Shown piece after piece: positions 52,841 through 60,553 of a DNA stretch of 64,000 bases. Source of the DNA: Leucobacter chromiireducens (GTDB lineage: Bacteria > Actinomycetota > Actinomycetes > Actinomycetales > Microbacteriaceae); assembly GCF_003917135.1 (NCBI RefSeq), contig NZ_RPDI01000003.1:101145-165144 (forward strand), written 5' to 3'. The notes below the pieces were generated by a model. It made no database searches. It was not told where the DNA came from and was given only the letters and a program-made list of their open reading frames with translations. The position numbers were made by a program, and so were the translations under genes. Each line of letters begins with the position of its first letter. The first letter of the stretch is position 1.

Positions 52841-52900
52841 GACGGCTGCGGGGGGGTGGAGGAGCGAATTCCCGCACCGCCTCTCCACCGGGGTCACCGG

Positions 52901-53938
52901 CTAGCTGACGGAAACGACCACCCGCGCGCGCTTGCCCGTTGGCCGGTAGCCCGCGGCCAGCGTCTCAGTTTCCGCGGACGATGCTCCCGGCTCCCCCGCG
53001 ATGACACGCGAGACGCACCCGCACATCTTCGAGTTCGGCGCCTTCTGCCGTTCCGAATAGAACACGTCGCGGTGATCGACGCGCCCATCGAGATCGAGGA
53101 TCCGCACCTCGCAGAGCCCGCACTCTCCGCGCCGGCAGTCGAACATCATGTCGACACCCGCCCGTTCGAGCGCCTCGAGCATTGATTCGTTCGGCTGCAC
53201 CTCAACCGTCACGTCGTACTGCGGCACCGCGACCTCGAACGGCTCAGCCTCGTGCCACCCGGAGTTTCCAAAGGTTTCGTAGCGCAGCGCGGTGATGTCT
53301 CGCTCGCCGCTCACCCACGCTCGGCGTATGGCCTCCATCAGCCGGATGGGCCCGCACATGTAGAGCTCCGCAGTGGCGGGAACCTGGGCCACGAGCGCTT
53401 CGACGCTCATCCGGCCGTGCACGTCGGTGATGTGCTCGATGAGCCGCGCACCGTGCGCCTCCCGCATCTCCTTCAGGTAGGCCATGCGCTCAGCGGATGC
53501 CCCGACGTAGTGGATCTCGTAGTCTGCCCCGAGCCGCCGCAGGAGCGATGCCATGCCACGGATCGCGGTGATCCCGATCCCGCCAGCAACGAGCACGTAG
53601 GCCGGTGCGCCGATTCTCAGCGGGAAGTCCTGCACGGGCGCGGTTGCGGCGATCTCGTCTCCTGGCCGGAGCCCGTGCATGTAGCGCGAGCCGCCCCGGG
53701 ACGTGGGGGCGCGGAACACACTGATCGCAATCCGGTCGCCGCGTTCACTCGCGCCGACGATCGAGTACGAGCGCACATCGGTGCGACCGTCGGGGAGCTG
53801 CACCTCGACGTCGATGTGCGTGCCCGGCCGCGCGGGCGCGGGGCGTTCGAGCGCGAGTTCGATGCGCAGGATCCCAGTTGCGACCTCGCCGCATGCGACG
53901 ACGCGCGCTGTCTGCCAGTCCAGTTGCTTGTCAACCAC
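52901..53938 (-). CDS. vanB: Vanillate demethylase-type reductase (phthalate dioxygenase reductase family)
   Basis: A 345-residue FMN- and 2Fe-2S-containing reductase. N-terminal FMN barrel with RSYSIVGASERGDRIAISV, the NAD domain with YVLVAGGIGITAIRGMASLLRR and LYMCGPIRLMEAI, and a C-terminal plant-type ferredoxin with CRRGECGLCEVRIL plus the final Cys in SKMCGCVSR. It passes electrons from NADH to the Rieske oxygenase encoded upstream. The GTG at 53938 follows GGCGGAGG and overlaps the oxygenase stop by 8 bp. Named vanB by pairing with the VanA-like oxygenase; other aromatic substrates are possible. Confidence 0.88.
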   Translation of the reverse strand: MVDKQLDWQTARVVACGEVATGILRIELALERPAPARPGTHIDVEVQLPDGRTDVRSYSIVGASERGDRIAISVFRAPTSRGGSRYMHGLRPGDEIAATAPVQDFPLRIGAPAYVLVAGGIGITAIRGMASLLRRLGADYEIHYVGASAERMAYLKEMREAHGARLIEHITDVHGRMSVEALVAQVPATAELYMCGPIRLMEAIRRAWVSGERDITALRYETFGNSGWHEAEPFEVAVPQYDVTVEVQPNESMLEALERAGVDMMFDCRRGECGLCEVRILDLDGRVDHRDVFYSERQKAPNSKMCGCVSRVIAGEPGASSAETETLAAGYRPTGKRARVVVSVS

Positions 53939-55127
53939 GCGCTGCCTCCGCCATCGCCGCGCGCGCCGCCGAGGGCGTGAGCCGATAGTCGGATCCGGTG
54001 CCGACCGGCGCGAGCGGGGCCGCGGCCGGCCCGCGCCCCTCAGCTTCGAGCGCGCGCTCGAGGAGGCGCCGCACCCACATGCCGCCAGCGTCGATGTTGA
54101 GGTTGTAGAACTCGTAGTCGGGATTTGCATCGATCGCGTCCTGCTGGGCCTTCAGCATCGCCTCGTCTTCGCCGAACACGCCGTGAACGCCGTTGCGCAG
54201 CTGTGTCGTGATGAGTTGACTGTCAAGCCGATAGTTGCGCATGAACGCCCAGAAGTAGTGGCAGCTGCGATCCTCCTCTGGACTAATCGTGTTCATCACA
54301 TAGCCGTTCACGCCGCGCGATCGGTCGCCCTCCGGGGCTCCAGTGCCCGCCTCGGCGACCCCAACGTCGATGCAGATCGTCGAGGGGAACGTGTAGTGGA
54401 TGATCTGCCAGCGGTCGACTTTGCCGGAGAATCCGGGGAACTTGTCGCGCATGTTCTTCAGCCAGAACGGGGGCGCATCGATCCCGAGCATCCAGCGGCT
54501 CACGGTGACGGTGCTGCCGTCGTGGCTCACCTGGAACTCCGACTCGCTGAGCTCCTCCTGCCCGATCGACGACGAGTGGACGAACTCCTCATGCGTGAGG
54601 TCCATCAGGTTGTCGAGGACGAGCTGGTAATTACACGGCGCGTAGATCGTCTCGCCGTCGCCTGCCCACTCGGTTGAGTCGAGCTGGTGCATGTCGGGAA
54701 TCGTCGCAGGGTCGGCGAGCGTCGGATCGCCGAGCCAGACCCAGAGGTACCGGTAGCGCTCGACGATGGGGAACGACGGCACCAGCGCGGAGGGGTTCAG
54801 CGTCTCCTGCGCTGGCATCGACGTGCAGCGCCCTGCCGGGTTGTAGCGGATGCCGTGGTACGGGCACTGGATCTCGTCGGTACCGACGAGTTTCCCCTGC
54901 GAGAGCGGGGCCAGCCGGTGCCAGCAGGCGTCGGCGAGCGCAACGGGGGTCCCATCCTGCGTGCGGTACAGGGCGAGCGGGCGGCCGGCGATGGTCCGCG
55001 CCAGGATCCCCTTCCCCGTGACCTCGTGATCCCAGGCGACGACATACCAGGCGTTCAGCGGGTAGGTCAGCAGCTTCGCGCTGGAGGTGGTCTGGGCCGC
55101 GGTGGCTGAGACATCGCGATCAAGCAT
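53931..55127 (-). CDS. vanA: Rieske aromatic O-demethylase, VanA-like oxygenase subunit
   Basis: A 398-residue Rieske oxygenase. The 2Fe-2S ligands are Cys68, His70, Cys88 and His91 (ACWHRLAPL, QCPYHGIRY). The mononuclear iron motif is LDNLMDLTHEEFVHSS (Asp172, His179, His184). VanA enzymes demethylate vanillate to protocatechuate plus formaldehyde, which would feed the pca genes at both sides. A C-terminal Ala-rich extension of about 35 residues is present. First gene of vanAB; a perfect palindrome 50-75 bp upstream is shared with the divergent PadR gene. Vanillate is the likely but unproven substrate. Confidence 0.88.
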   Translation of the reverse strand: MLDRDVSATAAQTTSSAKLLTYPLNAWYVVAWDHEVTGKGILARTIAGRPLALYRTQDGTPVALADACWHRLAPLSQGKLVGTDEIQCPYHGIRYNPAGRCTSMPAQETLNPSALVPSFPIVERYRYLWVWLGDPTLADPATIPDMHQLDSTEWAGDGETIYAPCNYQLVLDNLMDLTHEEFVHSSSIGQEELSESEFQVSHDGSTVTVSRWMLGIDAPPFWLKNMRDKFPGFSGKVDRWQIIHYTFPSTICIDVGVAEAGTGAPEGDRSRGVNGYVMNTISPEEDRSCHYFWAFMRNYRLDSQLITTQLRNGVHGVFGEDEAMLKAQQDAIDANPDYEFYNLNIDAGGMWVRRLLERALEAEGRGPAAAPLAPVGTGSDYRLTPSAARAAMAEAARG

Positions 55128-55177
55128 GGTGCACTCCTTTGTGTCCGTCAGCGTGCCGGTGTGTGGAACACCGAGCC

Positions 55178-55201
55178 AAACTAACTATCTACATAGTTAG
55201 T
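55178..55201. promoter_or_regulatory. Perfect palindromic operator between vanA and padR
   Basis: AACTAACTAT (55178-55187) and its exact complement ATAGTTAGTT (55192-55201) flank a 4-bp centre. AT-rich, in the middle of the 146-bp divergent region, it is the probable binding site of the PadR/VanR-type repressor and likely covers the vanA promoter. Confidence 0.85.
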
Positions 55202-55273
55202 TCTCTCGGCATACTCTACCCGCACCGGGTAGCCTTGCCAAGACACCACACGAGAACGCCAGGAGGATCGCCC

Positions 55274-55951
55274 ATGAGTCTGCGCTCCGCCCTGCTCGCC
55301 CTCATTTCCGGCGGCCCGCTCACCGGCTACGACGCCGTGAAGCACTTCCGCAGCTCCGTTGGCCATCTGTGGCACGCGCCCGACTCCCAGATCTACCCCG
55401 AGCTCCGCAAGATGCAGGCAGAGGGGCTCCTCTCCGCAACCGAGGTTCCCTGGGGACGCAAACAGGCCACCAAGACCCGGTATGAGCTCACCGACGCAGG
55501 CCGAGCAGCGCTGTGCGAGTGGCAGGCCAGCCCGCTCGGGTACGCGCCAGAGCGGGATCAGCCCCACCTCATCGCGGCGTACTTTGAGTGGGGCTCGCAC
55601 GAGACCGCGGCCGAGCGGCTCCGGGAGCACATTGCCTTCTACACGGAGGCGCGCGCGGCAGCGGAGCAGCAGGCACGCGAGATTCGCGAGCGCAGCAGCG
55701 CGACCCTCGCCCGACGCCTGCAGGTTACACGTGAGTCAGAGTGGGATCGCATTGCAGCGTTCAAACTCTTCGCCTACGAGGGAAAAATCACACGCGCGAA
55801 CGCCGAGATCGCGTGGGCCGAACGCGGCCTCGAGCTGCTCGCGACGCTCGGCCCGTTCGACGGCCCCGGGACGCCCGTCGAGCCCGGGGCCGCTGGCGCC
55901 CGCGATGCGCCTGGCGCGCCCCGGGGCGGAGGTCCCGTCAGCGCTGCGTGA
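55274..55951 (+). CDS. PadR-family regulator (VanR-like)
   Basis: A 225-residue PadR protein. The winged HTH (residues 1-85, SLRSALLALISGGPLTGYDAVKHFRSSVGHLWHAPDSQIYPELRKMQAEGLL, wing ATKTRYELTDAG) is followed by the helical C-terminal dimer domain (PHLIAAYFEWGS onward). Corynebacterial VanR, a PadR repressor released by vanillate, has the same place next to vanAB. AGGAGG precedes the ATG. Its 3' end overlaps the convergent P450 gene by 14 bp. It ends in a Gly/Pro-rich tail. It should control vanAB and perhaps itself. Confidence 0.9.
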   Translation: MSLRSALLALISGGPLTGYDAVKHFRSSVGHLWHAPDSQIYPELRKMQAEGLLSATEVPWGRKQATKTRYELTDAGRAALCEWQASPLGYAPERDQPHLIAAYFEWGSHETAAERLREHIAFYTEARAAAEQQAREIRERSSATLARRLQVTRESEWDRIAAFKLFAYEGKITRANAEIAWAERGLELLATLGPFDGPGTPVEPGAAGARDAPGAPRGGGPVSAA

Positions 55952-58900
55952 GCGCGGTCGCCGCCACCTCCGCGAGCACCCCGGACACCCACTCACGAGC
56001 CGCCTCGGTCACCGCGAGCGGGCCGCCAGCGTCGTGCCTCCCGTACTCACCAACGCGCGTCGCCCCGCAGGCGGTCAGCGCCTCATCGACGAGTTCGCTG
56101 CCCCGCGAGTACGTCGCCTCGTAGCTGCGATCGCCCATCCCGAACACGGCGTAGCGGACCCCGGCGAGATCCGGCCGTTCCGCCACGAGCGCCCGGTGGA
56201 ACGGCCGCGCCGAGGTGGGCACCTCGCCATCTCCGTAGGTGGCGCAGACGAGCAGATGCATGCGGTCTGCGTCAAGATCCGCTGGCGTGGTGTTCGCCAG
56301 GTCGCACACTCGAACGTCGGCGCCGGGCGCGGCACCCAACAGCTGTGCGAGCTCTTCGGACACCAGCTCCGCCCCGCCCGATTCGGTGCCGTAGAGCACG
56401 GTGAGCGGGACCCCTGCGGCGAGCGCGTCGACCTCTCCCTGCGGCGCGGGGGGCAGCTCGAGCGTGCGGTCCGCCGCCGCGGCGCGCATCTCCTCCCGGG
56501 TGGCGAGCTTGGCGCGCTCGCGCCCCGGGGCAGCCGTCAGGCGTTCCCTGACGTCAATGCGACGCCACCCGTCGAAGTCGGTTCCCGCAGCCCGCGCCCG
56601 GGCGAGTGACGCGGCGGCGCCCTCGGTGGCGCGGTCACCGCGCACGGTGATCGCCCCGGCGGCGAGGTCCGCGGCGACGGTCAGCGCGAGGTCGCGCGCG
56701 TCGGCGCGCTGATCCGGGATCGTCCCGCGCGGCCCACGCCGCAGCCACCCCGCGGTGTAGAGCCCCGGCTCCACCCGCCCATCCGGGTGCGCGCCGGCGG
56801 CGACCGGGGTATCCTCGCTCGCCTCGAATCCGATCGCGGTGATCACATCGTCGACCGGGATGACGAGCGGCCCGGCGTTCGCGTCGCCCATGCGCTCGAT
56901 CGCGACCCCGGTCACCCGTTCGGACCCCTCGATGCGCACCGGCGTCGCGCCAAACCACCACTCGATGCGCACACGGGGTGCGTCCGGGGCCAGCCCATCG
57001 ACGCCCGCCGCGATCAGTTCGCGCACCGCGTCAACCCGCGCGTCTCGCGACTGTTCAGGAAGCCCGTCGGCGCCGTGCACGGTGTGCGTCACCCCCGCGA
57101 GTCCCGCGAGTTCGCGCACCATCACGGGGTCGAACTTCGCGGCGCTCACCTCGCTCCGGCCGATCACGTGAATCGTGCGGACGGCGTCCACGAGTGCCCC
57201 GCGCGAGGCGTCATCAATGTCGGATCCCGCAAACTCCGCCGGATCCCTCGCGAGCAACCGCACGATGTCCATTGCGACGTTCCCGTGCCCGAGCACCGCG
57301 ACGTCCGCCCCCAGCGGGGGCTGGGCCGGCTCGTCCGGGTGCTGGTTGAGCACGCGGGTGACCGTGCCGGCGCCGCGTACCCCCGCCAGGCTGCCGCCGG
57401 GCACCGGGAGAGCACGGTCCTGACGCAGCCCTGTGGCGAGCACCACCACGTCGCACTGGGATCGCAGCTCAGCCAGCGTGATGTCCCGCCCGAGCCTGGT
57501 GTCCCCGGTGAACCGCACGTTTTCGCCGAGGAACAGGCGATCGAACTGCCGCGTCACCGTTTTGGTGCCCTGGTGGTCCGCGGCAACACCGTAACGGACC
57601 AGCCCGTACGGCGTCGGGAGATCGTCGAACACCTCGATGGGCGCAGCGGGGAAGGTGCGACGCAGCGCCTGCGCCGAGAAGCTCCCCGCAGGCCCGGATC
57701 CGACGATCGCGATTCGTGGAGCTGGCGTTTCCGGTGCGTCCGCGACGGGTGCCGGCTGTGCCTCCCCGATCGGCGCGGTTGCCGATCGGGTGCCGCGCAC
57801 CGCGTCCCAGCTGACGGGAAGCTTGGTCATGCCGCGGAATACCCAGCCGCCGATCTCCGGCGGGTTCTCCGGGATGACACGCAGCCCCTCGAGCGTGTCA
57901 AAGAGCAGCGGAAGCCCCACATCTGCCACCTGCGCGCGTGCCACCCAGGCCCCCAGGCACACGTGCACGCCTTTACTGAAGGCCAGGTGCGGCTTCGATT
58001 CGCGGCGCAGGTCGAACTCGTCGGCCCGATCCCAGATCTGCTCGTCTCGGTTCGCTGAGATCACGCAGATCCCGAGCTTCGCCCCCGCGGGGAGGCGCAC
58101 GCCGGCGAGCTCGACCTCGCGAGTGGTCTGCCTGGAGTACAGCCCGATGGGCGCCACCCAGCGCAGCGACTCGTCGAGCGCGGTCGCCCACAGCGAGCGA
58201 TCCGCGGCGACTGCCGCGCGCTGCTCCGGGTGCGTGAGGAGCGCCCAGGCCGTGACGCCGAGCGCGTCGCGGGGCTCGTTGAGCCCGCCGCCGATCGTCA
58301 TCTTCACGTTTGCGCGAATGCGCTCGAGCGGCATCTCGTAGTCGGGGATGCGCAGCAGCGATGAGAGGAGGGAGTTGTCGGGGTGCTTCTGATGCCACGC
58401 GAGCATCTCGTCGAGCACGGCGTCCACCTCGTCAAACGACTGCTTGCCGCGCGCCCACACCTCTGGGTCGTCAGCATAGTTGCCCGTCGCGTCGATCATC
58501 GTCTGGGACCAGCGTTGCAGGTCCTCCTGCGTGGCGTTGTAGAGCCCGATCACGTTGCGCAGGGTCTCGGCCGCGTAGGGGGCGGCGAAGTCCCAGATCA
58601 GATCCGCGCCCGGCCCCTTCTCTGTGAGCTCGGCGAGGTAGTGCTCGGCGGTGCTGCGGAACATGTCGGTCCAGACGCGCTTCACCACGCCTGGCCGGAG
58701 CGCTGGCTGCCAGGCCTTGCGCTCGAGGTAGTGCTCGGGGTCGTCGCGGCGCAGCATGGAGTGCCCCATGGCGCGGATCTGCAGGGAGTCGCGCTCGTTT
58801 GCTGAGAACACCTCCGGGGTGAGCTCGGTCTGGTGCACCGCGGCATAGGAGGTGACGAGATACCGGTTCACCTGGGGGACCCAGTGCACTCCGCCCGCTG

Positions 58901-58988
58901 CGCGGAGTCGCTCGTAGATGGGGAAGGGGTCGCGGTAGAGATCCGGGATCGTTACCCAGTCGGCAATCGGCGCCTCGATACCAGTCAT
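55938..58988 (-). CDS. Self-sufficient cytochrome P450: P450 - FprA-type reductase - flavodoxin fusion
   Basis: One 1016-residue chain with a full electron path from NADPH to heme. Residues 1-394 are P450: Glu273-x-x-Arg276 (LDESLRW), heme Cys344 in FSKGVHVCLG, and an I-helix with Glu238-Pro239 (GGGLNEPRD) instead of the usual acid-Thr pair. Residues 424-785 are an adrenodoxin/FprA-type reductase: FAD loop VGSGPAGSFSAQAL, NADPH loop LGHGNVAMDIVRLL and TAGWLRRGPRGTIPDQ. Residues 862-1012 are a flavodoxin: LYGTESGGAELV, ATYGDGEVP and FGMGDRSYE. The GWVFRGMTKLPVSW segment and Glu-Pro pair recall GcoA (CYP255, guaiacol demethylase), so aromatic O-demethylation is my best guess. AAGGAC supports ATG 58988. 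Confidence 0.93.
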   Translation of the reverse strand: MTGIEAPIADWVTIPDLYRDPFPIYERLRAAGGVHWVPQVNRYLVTSYAAVHQTELTPEVFSANERDSLQIRAMGHSMLRRDDPEHYLERKAWQPALRPGVVKRVWTDMFRSTAEHYLAELTEKGPGADLIWDFAAPYAAETLRNVIGLYNATQEDLQRWSQTMIDATGNYADDPEVWARGKQSFDEVDAVLDEMLAWHQKHPDNSLLSSLLRIPDYEMPLERIRANVKMTIGGGLNEPRDALGVTAWALLTHPEQRAAVAADRSLWATALDESLRWVAPIGLYSRQTTREVELAGVRLPAGAKLGICVISANRDEQIWDRADEFDLRRESKPHLAFSKGVHVCLGAWVARAQVADVGLPLLFDTLEGLRVIPENPPEIGGWVFRGMTKLPVSWDAVRGTRSATAPIGEAQPAPVADAPETPAPRIAIVGSGPAGSFSAQALRRTFPAAPIEVFDDLPTPYGLVRYGVAADHQGTKTVTRQFDRLFLGENVRFTGDTRLGRDITLAELRSQCDVVVLATGLRQDRALPVPGGSLAGVRGAGTVTRVLNQHPDEPAQPPLGADVAVLGHGNVAMDIVRLLARDPAEFAGSDIDDASRGALVDAVRTIHVIGRSEVSAAKFDPVMVRELAGLAGVTHTVHGADGLPEQSRDARVDAVRELIAAGVDGLAPDAPRVRIEWWFGATPVRIEGSERVTGVAIERMGDANAGPLVIPVDDVITAIGFEASEDTPVAAGAHPDGRVEPGLYTAGWLRRGPRGTIPDQRADARDLALTVAADLAAGAITVRGDRATEGAAASLARARAAGTDFDGWRRIDVRERLTAAPGRERAKLATREEMRAAAADRTLELPPAPQGEVDALAAGVPLTVLYGTESGGAELVSEELAQLLGAAPGADVRVCDLANTTPADLDADRMHLLVCATYGDGEVPTSARPFHRALVAERPDLAGVRYAVFGMGDRSYEATYSRGSELVDEALTACGATRVGEYGRHDAGGPLAVTEAAREWVSGVLAEVAATALTQR

Positions 58989-59097
58989 GTCACGTCCTTG
59001 TGTGTAGTGCTTCATTCCTGTTTGACCCGAGTATGCGGGGAAAATAAGTTCAGGAAAAGCGCAATATCTTTCAGAGTTAATTCGGTACTATCGGATT

Positions 59098-59580
59098 ATG
59101 GATCGCACACCGTCGTCGCCGCCCAGCCCCGAGTCCCCCCGAAGTCTCCGCTGGGGCGTGAAAGCCTCGCTCGTCGCCTACGTCACCGACATGTCGGACG
59201 GCAGCGCCACGGTCGAGGCCCCCGCACTCGCCGACGGCGATACGTTCGTCTTCCCGGAGTCGGGATCCGCCACGCCGCTGCAGTTTCGCGGCACGGTGAC
59301 GCTCAGTGGCCACGCGGGGATGCTGCGTCTCGTCTTCGCGGACCCCGCGCTCGAGGAGACCGCTGGCGGCTGGACGCTGACGATCGCCGATCCGCACGAA
59401 GCGGGCGGACGCCTCCCCTTCGCTGCCATCGCTGAGCTCACGCAGACCCGAGATGGCGGGCGGCGCGGCACGGGGCTCCGGCTCACGGAGGCGGGCGCCG
59501 ACCTCTTCTTCTCGGGCCCGTACACCGCTGGCACGGAGCTCGACGACTTCGAGGTCCGCACGGCGGCAGGCCGCCCATGA
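59098..59580 (+). CDS. Single-domain HtaA-like protein without signal peptide
   Basis: A 160-residue protein resembling the HtaA heme-binding domain: LRWGVKASLVAYVTDMSDGSATVEAPALADG, FVFPESGSATPLQFRGTVTLSGHAGMLRLVFADP and GLRLTEAGADLFFSGPYTAGTELDDFEV follow the domain's usual order. HtaA proteins are normally exported heme binders, but this one begins without a signal peptide or membrane helix, so it appears cytoplasmic. TACTAT (59086-59091) lies 6 bp before the ATG (leaderless). It is divergent from the P450 fusion and overlaps the LysR gene by 4 bp, which suggests a link to heme supply or ligand binding for the P450 (inference). Confidence 0.72.
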   Translation: MDRTPSSPPSPESPRSLRWGVKASLVAYVTDMSDGSATVEAPALADGDTFVFPESGSATPLQFRGTVTLSGHAGMLRLVFADPALEETAGGWTLTIADPHEAGGRLPFAAIAELTQTRDGGRRGTGLRLTEAGADLFFSGPYTAGTELDDFEVRTAAGRP

Positions 59581-60545
59581 GCACCCGATCCAGCATCCCG
59601 CCGTTCACGCTGAAGCAGCTCGCGTACTTCGTTGCCGCGGCCGAGGAGGGCACCATCACGGGCGCCGCCGACGAACTGCACGTCTCCCCGTCGGCGATGT
59701 CCGACGCGATCACCGAGCTCGAGTCGATCGTCGGCGAGCGGCTGTGCATCCGCCGCCGCGCGCACGGGCTCACGCTGACCCCCGCGGGGCAGCAGCTCAT
59801 GCGCCACGCGCGGCAGATGCTCACGGAGGCCGACGAGCTTTCGCGCACCATGGGCAGCCGCGCCGACGTGCTCAGCGGCCCGATCGTGATCGGCTGCTAC
59901 CCCACGCTGGCGCCCATCATCCTGCCGCCGCTCCTCCAGGACTTCACCAGCCTCCACCCGGGGGTCGAGCTCTCTATCCTCGAGGCGACGCAGGATCAGC
60001 TCGCGAGCGCGCTCGCCTCGGGGCGCGTCGATCTCGCGTTCGTGTACGACATGCTGGTCGCTGGCACTCCCGCGCGCAGCCGACTGTTTGAGCTGCCGGC
60101 GCACGTGGTGCTCCCCGCGAACCATCGGCTCGCCGATCAGCCGGCGGTGCGCCTCGAAGACGTGATCGACGAAGACCTGATCCTGCTCGATTCCCCGCCG
60201 TCGAGCGAGCACACGCTCACCGTGTTCGCCGAGCGCGGGCTGCGCCCGCGCGTGCGGCACCGCACCGCGAGCTACGAGGTGGTGCGCACGCTCGTTGCGC
60301 GCGGCCTCGGCTACGGCATCCTCGTGTCGCGGATCGCCAACCCGGCGAGCTACGAAGGATTTCCGCTGGTCACCAAGCGGATCGACCCGCCCGTGTCCCC
60401 CGTTGCCATCGAGGTGATCTGGTCGCCGGATCGTCCCCTCCCCGCCCGCACGCGCGCGCTCCTCGAGTTCGCGCGCCAGGTGGACTGGGGCGGCAGCGGC
60501 GGCGTCCCGGCACCTGCCGTGGACGCCGCCGACCTGGCGACGTAG
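59577..60545 (+). CDS. LysR-family transcriptional regulator
   Basis: A 322-residue LTTR: HTH at residues 12-70 (FTLKQLAYFVAAAEEGTITGAADELHVSPSAMSDAITELESIVGERLCIRR) and a periplasmic-binding-type effector domain (GPIVIGCYPTLAPIILPPLLQDFTSLHPGVELSI onward). Coupled to the HtaA-like gene (ATGA). It likely activates the divergent P450 fusion and its own operon in response to an aromatic ligand. The 109-bp divergent region is AT-rich for this genome. Confidence 0.9.
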   Translation: MSTRSSIPPFTLKQLAYFVAAAEEGTITGAADELHVSPSAMSDAITELESIVGERLCIRRRAHGLTLTPAGQQLMRHARQMLTEADELSRTMGSRADVLSGPIVIGCYPTLAPIILPPLLQDFTSLHPGVELSILEATQDQLASALASGRVDLAFVYDMLVAGTPARSRLFELPAHVVLPANHRLADQPAVRLEDVIDEDLILLDSPPSSEHTLTVFAERGLRPRVRHRTASYEVVRTLVARGLGYGILVSRIANPASYEGFPLVTKRIDPPVSPVAIEVIWSPDRPLPARTRALLEFARQVDWGGSGGVPAPAVDAADLAT

Positions 60546-60553
60546 TCGCCCGC

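Noticed and set aside
52855-52889. GGTGGAG/CTCCACC as terminator between the convergent ligase and vanB genes
   Set aside because: Seven-bp arms with a 21-nt loop and no T-run; a real terminator is expected here but this one is not convincing.
58989-59015. P450 fusion start at 59015 (MKHYTQGRD)
   Set aside because: AGGA touches the ATG with no spacing, whereas the ATG at 58988 has a well-placed AAGGAC.
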